Shown: piece by piece, positions 33,631-42,412 of the stretch | Position numbering within the stretch: the stretch's first letter is position 1 | Layout: each line of letters starts with the position of its first letter | DNA from: Pseudomonas gingeri | Lineage (GTDB): Bacteria; Pseudomonadota; Gammaproteobacteria; Pseudomonadales; Pseudomonadaceae | DNA length: 64,000 nucleotides | Direction: 5' to 3' | Assembly: GCF_013385635.1 (NCBI RefSeq) | Contig: NZ_JACAPR010000013.1 | Location: 124,001 to 188,000 of the forward strand | Notes under the pieces: generated by a model | The model's input: the letters and a program-made list of their open reading frames with translations, nothing else | Databases searched by the model: none | What the model was told of the DNA's origin: nothing | Made by a program: the position numbers and the translations under genes

Positions 33631-34659
33631 ATGAACGAACACCGGGTATTGGTCACCGGCGGAACCGGGTTTATTGCCCAGCATTGCATACTCGCCTTGT
33701 TGCGTGAGGGCTATCACGTGCGGACCACGATCCGTTCGCCAGCACGGGCAGCTGAAGTGCGCAGCAACCTCAAGACCGGCGGCGCCGAACCGGGCGAGCG
33801 TCTTGCATTCGTCACGGCCGATCTGGGTCATGACCGCGGCTGGGCAGAGGCCACCGCCGGATGTACTTATGTGCTGCATGGCGCTTCGCCGACGCCCTCC
33901 GGCGACCAGGTTCGTGAGGAAGACTGGATCAAGCCCGCGGTCGACGGCAATCTGCGCGTGCTGCGCGCCGCGCGGGATGCCGGCGTCAAACGGGTAGTGC
34001 TGACCTCCGCTTTCGGCGCGATCTGTGCCGGACATCCGTCGATGGCGCGGCCATTCGATGAGACGGACTGGAGCGATCTGACCGGTGACGTATGGCCGTA
34101 CCAGAAATCGAAGACCCTTTCCGAACGTGCCGCCTGGGAGTTCATCGAGCAGGAAGGCGGTGCACTGGAGCTGTCCGCCGTCAACCCGACGGCGGTGCTG
34201 GGTCCTGTGCTCGGCCCGGACTATTCGCACTCCATCCGGATGATCACCAACATGCTCGATGGCCAGCGCGGCTGCCCGAAGGTCAACTGTGGTTTTGTCG
34301 ATGTGCGGGATGTGGCGGACCTGCACCTGCGCGCCATGACCCATCCGGCAGCCAAGGGTGAGCGCTTTCTCGCCATCGCCGACGAAAGCCTGTGGCTGAT
34401 CGACGTGGCGCAGGTGTTACGCCGCCGCCTGGGCGCCTCGGCCAGCAAGGTTCCCACCAGGGAGCTGCCCAACTGGCTGATGCGCCTTGCCGCCCTCAGG
34501 AATCCTGGGCTCCGGGGTATCGCAACACTGCTGGGCCGGAACATGAATGCCACCAGCGACAAGGCTGTGCGCCTGCTCGGCTGGGCACCGCGCTCAAGCG
34601 AAGAAGCTATTGTCGCGACGGCCGAGAGCCTGGTTCAGTTGGGTTTGCTGCGTCATTGA
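33631..34659 (+). CDS. NAD(P)-dependent aldehyde/dihydroflavonol reductase-like extended SDR
   Basis: 342 residues. Rossmann motif VLVTGGTGFIAQHCI (GxxGxxA form), NADP-style Arg in TTIRSPARA, the catalytic Ser region VVLTSAFGAI, and PYQKSK as YxxxK at about residues 155-160. Similar proteins reduce aldehydes or methylglyoxal-like ketones (family knowledge). AGGAAA precedes the ATG at good spacing. It is divergent from the AraC regulator, with a long hairpin following the gene. Together they look like a small stress- or substrate-inducible module. Confidence 0.88.
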   Translation: MNEHRVLVTGGTGFIAQHCILALLREGYHVRTTIRSPARAAEVRSNLKTGGAEPGERLAFVTADLGHDRGWAEATAGCTYVLHGASPTPSGDQVREEDWIKPAVDGNLRVLRAARDAGVKRVVLTSAFGAICAGHPSMARPFDETDWSDLTGDVWPYQKSKTLSERAAWEFIEQEGGALELSAVNPTAVLGPVLGPDYSHSIRMITNMLDGQRGCPKVNCGFVDVRDVADLHLRAMTHPAAKGERFLAIADESLWLIDVAQVLRRRLGASASKVPTRELPNWLMRLAALRNPGLRGIATLLGRNMNATSDKAVRLLGWAPRSSEEAIVATAESLVQLGLLRH

Positions 34660-34683
34660 GAGATTGCGCATCGGGTGTAGCCG

Positions 34684-34720
34684 CCCCTCTTTGACACATT
34701 CAATGCAGGTCAAAGAGGGG
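34684..34720. terminator. Bidirectional terminator-like hairpin
   Basis: Perfect 12-bp stem CCCCTCTTTGAC/GTCAAAGAGGGG with a 13-base loop between the convergent epimerase and DJ-1 genes. No T-tract follows on either side, so termination may be partial. Confidence 0.6.
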
Positions 34721-34731
34721 GACCTTCGATC

Positions 34732-35421
34732 TCAGGCGGACGGGTTGTTCAACCGGTCGATCAGGACCTGTGCGGCCGGACCCGATGAGGCAGGGTTCTG
34801 GCCGGTGATCAGCAGACCATCGCTGACCACGTAGGAAGCCCAATCATCAGCCTTCGAATACAGGCCGCCCTGGGCCCTGAGTACATCCTCGACCAGGAAC
34901 GGCACCACATGGGTCAGGCCCACCGCCTCTTCCTCGGTATTGGTGAAGCCGGTGACCTTCTTGCCCTCGACCAGCGGGCTGCCGTCAGGTTTCTTCACAT
35001 GACGCAACACGCCTGGCGCGTGGCAGACCAGTGCGGCGGGCTTGCCACTGGCGAGGAACGACTGGATCAGTTGGATCGAGTCCTGGTCTTCAGCCAGATC
35101 CCACAGCGGGCCATGGCCACCGGGATAGAAGACCGCGTCGAAGTCCACGGGCGAGACGCTGTCCAGGCGCACGGTGCTTGCCAGTTGGGCGGTCGCGGCG
35201 GCATCGGCCTCGAAGCGACGGGTCAGCTCGGTCTGGTTGGCCGGCTCGTTGCTTTTTGGATCAAGCGGCGGTTGGCCACCTTTGGGCGAAGCCAGGACGA
35301 TCTCGGCCCGGGCATCCAGGAAGGCGTAGTACGGTGCGGCCAGCTCTTCGAGCCAGAAGCCGGTTGGGAGGCCGGTGTCGCCGAGCTTGTCGTGGGAGGT
35401 CAGGACCATGAGAACTTTCAT
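34732..35421 (-). CDS. DJ-1/PfpI superfamily protein (Hsp31/glyoxalase III-like)
   Basis: 229 residues of the class I glutamine amidotransferase-like fold. The nucleophile-elbow cysteine is Cys133 (ALVCHAPG) followed by His134; Glu25 or Glu26 (GFWLEELAAPYYAF) matches the conserved acid. FYPGGHGPLWDL is the loop near the active site. Hsp31-type relatives hydrolyse methylglyoxal without glutathione or act as chaperones (family knowledge). AAGGAA precedes the ATG at 35421. The upstream NemR-like repressor shares an operator motif with this gene, which suggests induction by reactive aldehydes or oxidants. Confidence 0.88.
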   Translation of the reverse strand: MKVLMVLTSHDKLGDTGLPTGFWLEELAAPYYAFLDARAEIVLASPKGGQPPLDPKSNEPANQTELTRRFEADAAATAQLASTVRLDSVSPVDFDAVFYPGGHGPLWDLAEDQDSIQLIQSFLASGKPAALVCHAPGVLRHVKKPDGSPLVEGKKVTGFTNTEEEAVGLTHVVPFLVEDVLRAQGGLYSKADDWASYVVSDGLLITGQNPASSGPAAQVLIDRLNNPSA

Positions 35422-35496
35422 CTTGAGATTCCTTTTATCTGAGTGCGAAGGCAGCAAGGCCGCCTTTTCAGTGACGGTGTGGACATACCGTAATAC

Positions 35497-35519
35497 TTAG
35501 TAGACCAGTCGTCTAGTAA
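35497..35519. promoter_or_regulatory. Operator upstream of the DJ-1 gene (NemR-like)
   Basis: TAGAC-N5-GTCTA (35501-35515), extended by TTAG/GTAA to a 23-base near palindrome, in the gap between the TetR and DJ-1 genes. It shares the core TAGACC with the site upstream of the TetR gene at 36199-36218 and resembles the E. coli NemR box TAGACC-N4-GGTCTA. Confidence 0.65.
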
Positions 35520-35578
35520 CTTTGTAAAAATAGTTGCGCTGCGGCTCCTGGCAGCGTGTTTTGGTCAGGTGCGAACGA

Positions 35579-36181
35579 TCAGGCCAGGTGCAGTATCTGG
35601 CGAGTGGTGGTCATGGCGGTCTCGAAAGGCTGCAGGCTCCTGGCGATCTTCACCATGACACTGGCGCCGACCCACAACTGGTAGAGGCTCTTGGCAACAG
35701 TCTCGGGGTCAGCACACACTGGCAATGACTTGTCCCTCCCCCCCGCTTCGATGGCCTGTGCCAGGAGGTCGGTGATTCCCGATGTACCGCGCTTGAGCAC
35801 AGCGCGCATGGGTTCCGAAAGATCGGCCACTTCCACGCCCAGCTTCACCGCCAGGCACTTGCCCTGGCATTCGAGAAACGACTGGGATTGCTGCCAGACC
35901 TGCCAATAGTTCATCAGGCGATCGCCCACGGCCACCCCAGGCTCGCCCAGGATCCGGTCCATGTCGGCCAGATAGTCTTCGAAATAGCTTTCAAGCAGTG
36001 CCTCGCCAAAAGCGTCCTTGGACCCGAAGTAATGGTAGAAGGACCCTTTTGGTACTCCGGCAGCGGCCAGGATTTCATTCAGCCCGACAGCGGAATAACC
36101 CTTGGCGGCCATGATTTGCTGGCCGGCATCAAGGATTCCCTGACGAACATCTGAATTTCCACGTGTTTTAGGTGTGCTCAT
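35579..36181 (-). CDS. TetR family regulator, NemR-like electrophile sensor
   Basis: 200 residues. The DNA-binding domain is VRQGILDAGQQIMAAKGYSAVGLNEILAAAGVPKGSFYHYFGSKDAF (residues 12-58). The ligand domain has Cys105 and Cys109 (ECQGKCLAVKLG), very near the position of the redox-sensing Cys106 of E. coli NemR, a repressor released by methylglyoxal, quinones and hypochlorous acid. Matching operators lie before this gene and before the DJ-1 gene 157 bases downstream, so it should repress both. The NemR assignment is by motif, cysteine position and operator form, not by alignment. Confidence 0.82.
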   Translation of the reverse strand: MSTPKTRGNSDVRQGILDAGQQIMAAKGYSAVGLNEILAAAGVPKGSFYHYFGSKDAFGEALLESYFEDYLADMDRILGEPGVAVGDRLMNYWQVWQQSQSFLECQGKCLAVKLGVEVADLSEPMRAVLKRGTSGITDLLAQAIEAGGRDKSLPVCADPETVAKSLYQLWVGASVMVKIARSLQPFETAMTTTRQILHLA

Positions 36182-36198
36182 GGGGAAATGGTAGCGCA

Positions 36199-36218
36199 CT
36201 AATAGATCGGTCTACTAG
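36199..36218. promoter_or_regulatory. Operator upstream of the NemR-like gene
   Basis: CTAATAGATCGGTCTACTAG contains TAGA-N4-TCTA in a 20-base imperfect palindrome, 18 bases before the start codon. On the minus strand it reads CTAGTAGACC, matching nine bases of the site at 35497-35519. Confidence 0.65.
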
Positions 36219-36231
36219 AGTCTCATCCGGG

Positions 36232-36840
36232 CTAAGGTTTCAACCCCAGCCGCTCCATGGCCTCATGGGCCTCGATGATCATCCCGGACACCTCCGCGAC
36301 CGTGACATGCAGACTGGTTGCTCGCGACCGCATATGTTCGTAGGCCTGTGTCTCGGTCAGGTTCTGGCGTTCGACCAACACCCGAATGGCCTTTTCAATC
36401 TGTCGACGGGATTTGATCGTCAGCTCGAGCTTGTCGATCTTCCCCTGCAACTTCTCCTGGTAGCTGTACGAGGCTCTCGCCAGCACCAGCGTGCTGAGAA
36501 TGCCGGAGGAACGGAACGGTTTCGAAATCACCCCGTGGGCACGGGTATCGAGGAGCAACTTGAGGATGGTCGGGCTTTCGTAATCGCTGAGCGCAATCAG
36601 CGCCGCATTGACCGAGGCCCCCGACCAGATCCGATTGCCCTCCAGCTCCTGGGTGATCTGAAAGAGAATGACATCGACGTCCGCGGGAGGCTCCGAGGGA
36701 AATGGCCAGACGACCTTGACCCGGCAGCCGATTCTTTTCAGCTGCTGCATGACAATATCGCGGTCGTCGCCAGGCGGATAAACGAATGCAACGCAGATAC
36801 TGCGCAAATCTTCATAGAGACGGCGAAGGCTGGAACTCAT
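36232..36840 (-). CDS. amiR: AmiR-type antiterminator with ANTAR domain
   Basis: 202 residues. The N-terminal pseudo-receiver domain (residues 1-125) lacks the phosphorylation pattern. A coiled coil (EKLQGKIDKLELTIKSRRQIEKAIRVL) leads into the ANTAR RNA-binding domain (about residues 145-200: RQNLTETQAYEHMRSRATSLHVTVAEVSGMII). In P. aeruginosa AmiR is held by AmiC and released by amide, then prevents termination in the leader of amiE. Here it starts four bases after amiC, and a leader with hairpins and terminator lies at 44547-44618 before the first gene of the operon. It is the last gene of that operon. Confidence 0.93.
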   Translation of the reverse strand: MSSSLRRLYEDLRSICVAFVYPPGDDRDIVMQQLKRIGCRVKVVWPFPSEPPADVDVILFQITQELEGNRIWSGASVNAALIALSDYESPTILKLLLDTRAHGVISKPFRSSGILSTLVLARASYSYQEKLQGKIDKLELTIKSRRQIEKAIRVLVERQNLTETQAYEHMRSRATSLHVTVAEVSGMIIEAHEAMERLGLKP

Positions 36841-36844
36841 GGCA

Positions 36845-37996
36845 TTACCTCAACCAAAACTCAGAGAAGCCGAAAGTGGAGAGGTAAGGATCAGGCTTGA
36901 CCGGACCTGAGCCTTCCCAGACGACGTCGAACTGCCCGTCACTGCGACAGATACCGATCCGCGGCGTCAGGACGCAATGGTTGTTTTCGGCATCGATGGC
37001 AATCGGTCCTTCCGGAGAGGCGAACTTGACCTTATGCACGGCATCGACCAGCTTGCGCCGGTCCAGGCTGCCGGCGCGCTCCAGAGCCCGCGCAAACAGG
37101 TGGACCTGAGAATACGCCATTTCCGACCAGGTGCTGGTCGGGCGATCACCGAAGCGTTGGCGCCAGAGCTCGATAAAGCGCTGGTTGCTGTCGTTGGGCA
37201 GCGAACCGAAATAGGTCGCCGCCGTGATATGCCCCTCACACAGCTGGGGGCCGATCAGACGGATTTCTTCCTCGGCCATGGACAGACTGGCGATGGGGAT
37301 TTTCTTCGGGTCAAGGCCATGCTCGCCATAGCGCTGATAGAAAGAACGGGCCGACTGCCCGACCAGGGTCGAGAACACCACATCCGGCTGCGCGTCGCGG
37401 ATTTCATTCAAGACATCCTTGAGCTGTTCCAGCCCCGCGTCGATGGGCAGGTAGACTTCGTCGACGATTTCACCGCCGTACTGTTCGACGACGTCCCGCA
37501 TGATGCGATTGGATTCACGCGGATAGATATAGTCCGCGCCCACCAGAAAGAACCGGGTGCCCTTGTTCTGCAACAGGTAGGCGGCGAGCTGGATGCTGTT
37601 CTGGTTGGGCACGGCGCCGGTGTAGATGATGTTCGGCGAGTATTCGAACCCTTCGTAGAACGAGCAATACCAGAGCAACGCATTATGGCGCTCGACCAGC
37701 GACAGCACGGCCTTGCGGCTGGAGGAACGGGAGCAGCCAAAAATGACGTTGATCTCGTCTTCAATGAGCAGCTTGCCCGTCAGGCGCCGGTATTCCTCCG
37801 GCGAGCCCTTGGGATCATAAGCGGTGGGGATCAACGGCAGGTTCAGCACACCACCCAGTGCGTTGATTTCCTCGATGGCAAGCGCGGTACCGAAAAAATG
37901 CTCCGACTCGGTGACCGCCGTGGCCCCCGAGCGCGAGTACAAGACGCCAACCGGCCATCCCTGATCTTTAGTGACTGCTGTCCTGGTGCTTGGCAT
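36845..37996 (-). CDS. amiC: AmiC-type amide-sensing negative regulator
   Basis: 383 residues with the type I periplasmic binding fold but no signal peptide, so it is cytoplasmic, as known for AmiC. It begins GWPVGVLYSRSGATAVTESEHFFG and has YDPKGSPEEYRRL, WYCSFYEGFEYSPNIIYTGAVPNQ and FFLVGADYIYPRESNRI. It binds the inducer amide and releases AmiR. It shows clear common ancestry with the exported binding protein at 42413 (SFYEG motif in both). ATG 37996 follows AGGTGAG and lies nine bases after the asparaginase stop. Confidence 0.92.
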   Translation of the reverse strand: MPSTRTAVTKDQGWPVGVLYSRSGATAVTESEHFFGTALAIEEINALGGVLNLPLIPTAYDPKGSPEEYRRLTGKLLIEDEINVIFGCSRSSSRKAVLSLVERHNALLWYCSFYEGFEYSPNIIYTGAVPNQNSIQLAAYLLQNKGTRFFLVGADYIYPRESNRIMRDVVEQYGGEIVDEVYLPIDAGLEQLKDVLNEIRDAQPDVVFSTLVGQSARSFYQRYGEHGLDPKKIPIASLSMAEEEIRLIGPQLCEGHITAATYFGSLPNDSNQRFIELWRQRFGDRPTSTWSEMAYSQVHLFARALERAGSLDRRKLVDAVHKVKFASPEGPIAIDAENNHCVLTPRIGICRSDGQFDVVWEGSGPVKPDPYLSTFGFSEFWLR

Positions 37997-38005
37997 GACG
38001 CTCAC

Positions 38006-39007
38006 CTATTGATCGAAAATAGCGTGTAGTTCGGTCGAAGACCGCGGGACCTGCATCGCCAGCATCAACAGTATCCTGGCTTTCTGCGCGCTGAGATCAT
38101 TGGCAAAGAGGGCACCGGCATCCCTCAGCGTCACCCCGCCGCCGGTAAAGCCATAGACGGGCCTGACCCGGCCGCGTGGCACGCGGCTGGCAATGACCAC
38201 CGTGATGCCCAATGCGATGGCCTCCAGAATGGCGGCGTGCATCTCGGTATTCACATTGCCCGCTCCCAGGGCCTGGATCACCAGGCCCCGGGCACCCGCC
38301 TGCACCGCCGCCCTGAGCAACGCCCCGTCGGCTCCGGCGTACATCGGCACGATATCGACGCGAGGCAGCCCGGTATCCCCCAGCGGTAGAGCGTATCGAC
38401 GGCAGGGTGAGCGATAGAATGTGACACGCTCGCCATCCACCCTGCCGAGCAGGCCGGCGTCACCCGAATTGAACGATTCGACATCCGAGGTATGGGTCTT
38501 GCTGACCTCACGGGCGGCATTGATCTGATCATTCAGAACGACCATCACCCCCTTGCCCACCGATTCAGGCGCAATGCATACCCGTATACCGCTTCTCAGG
38601 TTGCGCGGGCCATCGAAGTCCGCTTCGGAGGCGTTGCGCTGGGCACCGATAAGCACCACCGGCTTGCGCGACGTCAACGTCAGGTCGAGAAACCAGGCGG
38701 TCTCTTCAAGGGTATCGGTGCCATGGGACACCAACACCCCGACGATATCCTCGCGAGCCAGTGCGGCTTCAATCTCCCGATGCAGCCGCAGCCAACGCAG
38801 CGGCCCCATTTCGACCGAGGGCACGTTGGACAGGTTGTTGACTTCCAGTCGCGCGATCGCCGCCAGTTCAGGCACCGCCTTGAGCAAGTCGCTGCCCGAG
38901 AGCGCCGGTATCGGCGCCGACGTCAAAGGGTCGACCTGCATGGCAATGGTGCCGCCGGTGGCGATGAACAGGCAGCCAGGCAGCTCGCCAGAACTTGACA
39001 GCAGCAT
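38006..39007 (-). CDS. Asparaginase family amidohydrolase
   Basis: 333 residues. The two catalytic-threonine motifs are present: FIATGGTIAM (about residues 15-24) and LVSHGTDTLEETAWFLDL. ALGAGNVN and the C-terminal substrate domain follow. It would deaminate asparagine or a related omega-amide and release ammonium. No signal peptide is evident, which points to a cytoplasmic enzyme. ATG 39007 is preferred over the overlapping GTG because it lies downstream of GAGGG. It sits between the ATPase and amiC, suggesting that an imported amide or nitrile-derived amide is processed stepwise. Confidence 0.88.
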   Translation of the reverse strand: MLLSSSGELPGCLFIATGGTIAMQVDPLTSAPIPALSGSDLLKAVPELAAIARLEVNNLSNVPSVEMGPLRWLRLHREIEAALAREDIVGVLVSHGTDTLEETAWFLDLTLTSRKPVVLIGAQRNASEADFDGPRNLRSGIRVCIAPESVGKGVMVVLNDQINAAREVSKTHTSDVESFNSGDAGLLGRVDGERVTFYRSPCRRYALPLGDTGLPRVDIVPMYAGADGALLRAAVQAGARGLVIQALGAGNVNTEMHAAILEAIALGITVVIASRVPRGRVRPVYGFTGGGVTLRDAGALFANDLSAQKARILLMLAMQVPRSSTELHAIFDQ

Positions 39008-39012
39008 AAGCG

Positions 39013-39720
39013 TCACACCCTCAGATGGTTGAAAATGGCTTCGGTGGCACCCGGCGCATGGGCATCGCCCTCCTCCTCGATTTCACCCTGCTTGAGCACC
39101 AGGTAGCGATCCGCGACCTGCAAGGCGAACGGCACGTTCTGCTCGATCAGCAGCAGGGTCGTGCCATGGACCTGCCGTTCGTGCAGCAGCGCCACGGCGA
39201 TCCGCTCGATCACCGAAGGCTGCAGGCCCTCGGTGATTTCGTCCAGCAAAATAATCGCGGGACGCATCATCAGTGCCCGTGCCACCAGCAGCATTTTCTG
39301 CTCGCCGCCCGACAGCGTGCCGGCGTACTGCTTCAGGCGGTCCTTGAACACCGGGAACACCGACTCGATCGAAGCGAAACGCTCATCGAACAGGGCGTCT
39401 TTCTCCAGCCCCATGCGCAGGTTGTCGCGGATGCTCAGTTCGGTGAACAGCGCCTTTTCCTGGGCGGCATAAGCCACGCCGGCCCGGGCGACATGGTGCG
39501 GCGACAAGCGGGTAATGTCGCCCTCGTTGACCTGCACGGTGCCCTGCTGCTTCGGCAGATAGCCCATTATGGTCTTGAGCAATGTGGTCTTGCCCATGCC
39601 GTTCTTGCCGAGCAAGGCGACCGCTTCGCCCGCCCGGATCTTGAGCGACAGGTCGCGGATGACCACCGATGCCCTGTAGCCACTGGTGACCGCATTGAGT
39701 TGCAACGTAGCACCGTTCAT
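39013..39720 (-). CDS. ABC transporter ATP-binding protein (LivF-like)
   Basis: 235 residues. Walker A is GKNGMGKTT, the signature LSGGEQKML, Walker B IILLDEITEGL, with a His switch region at LLIEQNV replaced as in LivF/UrtE (EQN). The ATGA overlap with the fused permease-ATPase gene makes them translationally coupled. With the second ATPase domain of that fusion it forms the heterodimeric motor of a branched-chain amino acid/urea/amide-type importer. Confidence 0.92.
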   Translation of the reverse strand: MNGATLQLNAVTSGYRASVVIRDLSLKIRAGEAVALLGKNGMGKTTLLKTIMGYLPKQQGTVQVNEGDITRLSPHHVARAGVAYAAQEKALFTELSIRDNLRMGLEKDALFDERFASIESVFPVFKDRLKQYAGTLSGGEQKMLLVARALMMRPAIILLDEITEGLQPSVIERIAVALLHERQVHGTTLLLIEQNVPFALQVADRYLVLKQGEIEEEGDAHAPGATEAIFNHLRV

Positions 39721-41528
39721 ACGACCTCCCGTGGGACGAGTGCGGATCCGGTATAGATCGTCTTGACCAGATCCGAGTTGACGACTTCCTCGAAAGTCCC
39801 CTGCATGACCATCCTGCCCTGGTGCAAGACCACGATCCGTGTCGCGATCTGCTCAACGAAATCCAGGTCGTGTTCAACCAGCAGACAGCACAACTTGTAG
39901 CGGTTGGCGAGCAAGGACAGCACGACGCCGATTTGTGTACGCTCGGTCTTGGTCAGCCCCGCCGTCGGCTCATCGAGAAGGACGATACGCGGTTCAAGGG
40001 CTAGCACCATGGCCAGCTCCAGCGCTTGCTGCTCACCATGGGACAGGTCACGGGCGACCACCGCCAGCATGCTGTCCAGCCCGGTGACCCGCAGCACGTC
40101 GAGGGCATAGGATGGCAAGGCCAGCGTATCGGCCCGTCGGAACAGCAAAGGGCGCTCATGGAGGACACTCGCCATGCGCAGGCACTCGGCAACGGTCAGG
40201 GACTCGAAGATATTGGCATTCTGGAATTTGCGCCCGAGGCCAAAACGCACGCAGGCCTCGGCCGGAAGTCGACGAATATCGTTGCCACAGAGATGCACCG
40301 TCCCTGAAGTACGATCGGCACCGTCGCTCATGCAACGCATCAGGGTGGTCTTGCCGGCCCCATTGGGCCCGATCAGCCCGACCAGGTCACCCGCCTGCGC
40401 CTCGAGATTGATGCCTTGCAAGACCTTGAGCGAACCATAGCTCTTGGTGACGTCATCCATGACCAAAGCCGGAACATCACCCGCCTCGGGCACCGCTCTC
40501 GCGACACGCTCGATCAGCGTCGGCGCCTGTCGTGAACGCGCACCGAAGCCGAAGGGCTTGAGCAATACCGGGACGATACCTTGCGGCAGCAGGACGATCA
40601 CCAGCACAAAGGACAGGCCCAGGATCAACTGCCACAGGAACGGCATCCGGCTGCCCAGGTAGGCCGTGGCGACGTTGATCAAAATGGCACCCGCCATGGG
40701 GCCCCATAATGTCCCGCGCCCACCCAGCGCTACCCAGATGATCAACTCGGTGCCCAGGACGAAACCGGATAGCTCGGGCGCCACCACGCCACTGAAGGCG
40801 CCGTAGCCAAAACCTGCAATCCCGGTAATGGCAGCCGTCACCACCAGCAGAATGATCTTGATGGAGGGGACGTTGATCCCCAGGTATGCGCACCTGGATT
40901 CGTTGTCACGGATCGACGCCAGTACACGCCCGGCATCGCTGCGCACAAAAAGCCAGGCGACCAGACCAGTCAGCGCGGCACCACCACCGGCGATCCAGTA
41001 CCAGGCCGGCAGCGACAGGTCGAAGGTGTCATAGCCGGTCAGCCCCGAACTGGAACCGGTCCATTCACCGCCGGACAGCAGCAACTGGGTCATGACGATC
41101 GGCAGCACCAGCGAGATCACCGTGGCAAAGAACGGTGACGCGCCCCTGTAGAACGACAACCAGCCGACCAGCCCGGCCACCGCCATGGGCACGATAATCG
41201 CCAGGCCGATGGCGATGGCAATGGTGCCGGGTGCAAAGCCGAAGTGTGTGAACACCAGCCCCGCGGCATATGCCCCGATGCCGAAGAACGCCGACTGGCC
41301 GAACGTCAGGTAGCCCGTATAGCCCCACAGCACATCCACCGTGATGACCACGATGGCAAACAGAAAGGCCTTGATCAGCAGATTGAGCACATAACTGTCG
41401 AAAATCCAGGGACCCACGGCGAGCAATCCAAGGCCGACCAGGGCCAGCAGACCTGAACGCCCCCATGCGCCCTGGCGCGCGGATCTTTTGGACGGGCTGT
41501 TCGCCGCCTGCAACGTGGTGTTAGTCAT
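39717..41528 (-). CDS. Fused ABC permease (LivM-like) and ATPase (LivG-like)
   Basis: 603 residues joining two subunits that are usually separate. Residues 1-330 are a hydrophobic permease domain with the signature GYTGYLTFGQSAFFGIGAY and the coupling segment VALGGRGTLWGPMAGAIL. Residues about 355-600 are an ATPase with Walker A GPNGAGKT, signature LSHGEQQALELAM and Walker B VLLDEPTAGL. The fusion is in frame and looks intact. It overlaps the LivH-like gene by eight bases and the LivF-like gene by four. Fused LivMG proteins are known in some proteobacteria. Confidence 0.93.
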   Translation of the reverse strand: MTNTTLQAANSPSKRSARQGAWGRSGLLALVGLGLLAVGPWIFDSYVLNLLIKAFLFAIVVITVDVLWGYTGYLTFGQSAFFGIGAYAAGLVFTHFGFAPGTIAIAIGLAIIVPMAVAGLVGWLSFYRGASPFFATVISLVLPIVMTQLLLSGGEWTGSSSGLTGYDTFDLSLPAWYWIAGGGAALTGLVAWLFVRSDAGRVLASIRDNESRCAYLGINVPSIKIILLVVTAAITGIAGFGYGAFSGVVAPELSGFVLGTELIIWVALGGRGTLWGPMAGAILINVATAYLGSRMPFLWQLILGLSFVLVIVLLPQGIVPVLLKPFGFGARSRQAPTLIERVARAVPEAGDVPALVMDDVTKSYGSLKVLQGINLEAQAGDLVGLIGPNGAGKTTLMRCMSDGADRTSGTVHLCGNDIRRLPAEACVRFGLGRKFQNANIFESLTVAECLRMASVLHERPLLFRRADTLALPSYALDVLRVTGLDSMLAVVARDLSHGEQQALELAMVLALEPRIVLLDEPTAGLTKTERTQIGVVLSLLANRYKLCCLLVEHDLDFVEQIATRIVVLHQGRMVMQGTFEEVVNSDLVKTIYTGSALVPREVV

Positions 41529-42354
41529 GGGCGAACCCCTTTGGACGAATACGCAAGGTCAAGGCCGCCAACACGGCAATCGTCAGACCGCCAAGCACCG
41601 GGCTGGCATAGGTACTGACAATGACCTGGCACGCACCGAAGACCGCACAGGTGACAATCAGGCTGAGCATCGAGTGTCCGGAGACCATGACCAGCATGAA
41701 GGCGGAAACCAGCCAGGTGATGCCCATGCCCGGATCAATGCTCGACAACGGACTGATCAGGGCACCGGCCAAGGTGCCCAGGCCCGCGCCCAGGCTGAAG
41801 GTGATGAAGCGTATGCGTCCGGCATGAATGCCCAGGCCGCTGGCCAGTTCCTCGTTCATGATCACGGCGCGGGTCTTGACACCGAAGCGCGTGCCGTTGA
41901 GCAGCGCCGTCAGCAATGCACACAGGCCCAGGGCCAGGGGCACCAGCAGCAGCCGGTACGAGGAGTATTGCGTCCCCCCGAACGACCAGGTACCGGTCAG
42001 GGGCACATCAGCGAATTTCACATCCCGACCGAAGCCGATGATGATCAACTGACCGATAACGATACCCAGGCCCCAGGTTGCCAGGATGGCATCCAGGGGA
42101 CGCTTGTAGAGTGGTCGGACAATCAGGTATTCGATGACCGCGCCGACCAGCATCCCGGTCGCCAGCGCCAACGGCCAACCCAGCCAGGGGCTCCAGCCCA
42201 GTTGAGTGACGACAAACGCCGCATACCCGCCCATGGTCAACAGGGCACCGTGGGCAAAATTGACGATTTTCATGATGCCGAAAATCATCATCAGACCAGC
42301 TGTAACAATAAACAGCATGGCTATCGTTGTTGTTATATCGAGCATCAGAACCAT
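41521..42354 (-). CDS. ABC transporter permease (LivH-like)
   Basis: 277 residues with about eight hydrophobic helices and the LivH/UrtB signature FGIMKIVNFAHGALLTMGGY. It pairs with the permease part of the next gene, which it overlaps by eight bases. The strong GGAGGGAG ribosome binding site precedes the ATG at 42354. It belongs to the amide-type importer of this operon. Confidence 0.93.
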   Translation of the reverse strand: MVLMLDITTTIAMLFIVTAGLMMIFGIMKIVNFAHGALLTMGGYAAFVVTQLGWSPWLGWPLALATGMLVGAVIEYLIVRPLYKRPLDAILATWGLGIVIGQLIIIGFGRDVKFADVPLTGTWSFGGTQYSSYRLLLVPLALGLCALLTALLNGTRFGVKTRAVIMNEELASGLGIHAGRIRFITFSLGAGLGTLAGALISPLSSIDPGMGITWLVSAFMLVMVSGHSMLSLIVTCAVFGACQVIVSTYASPVLGGLTIAVLAALTLRIRPKGFAHD

Positions 42355-42412
42355 GACGTCTCCCTCCGGGGAGAATGCAACGTAAAGCGATACCTGGCGT
42401 TTACACCGTTGA

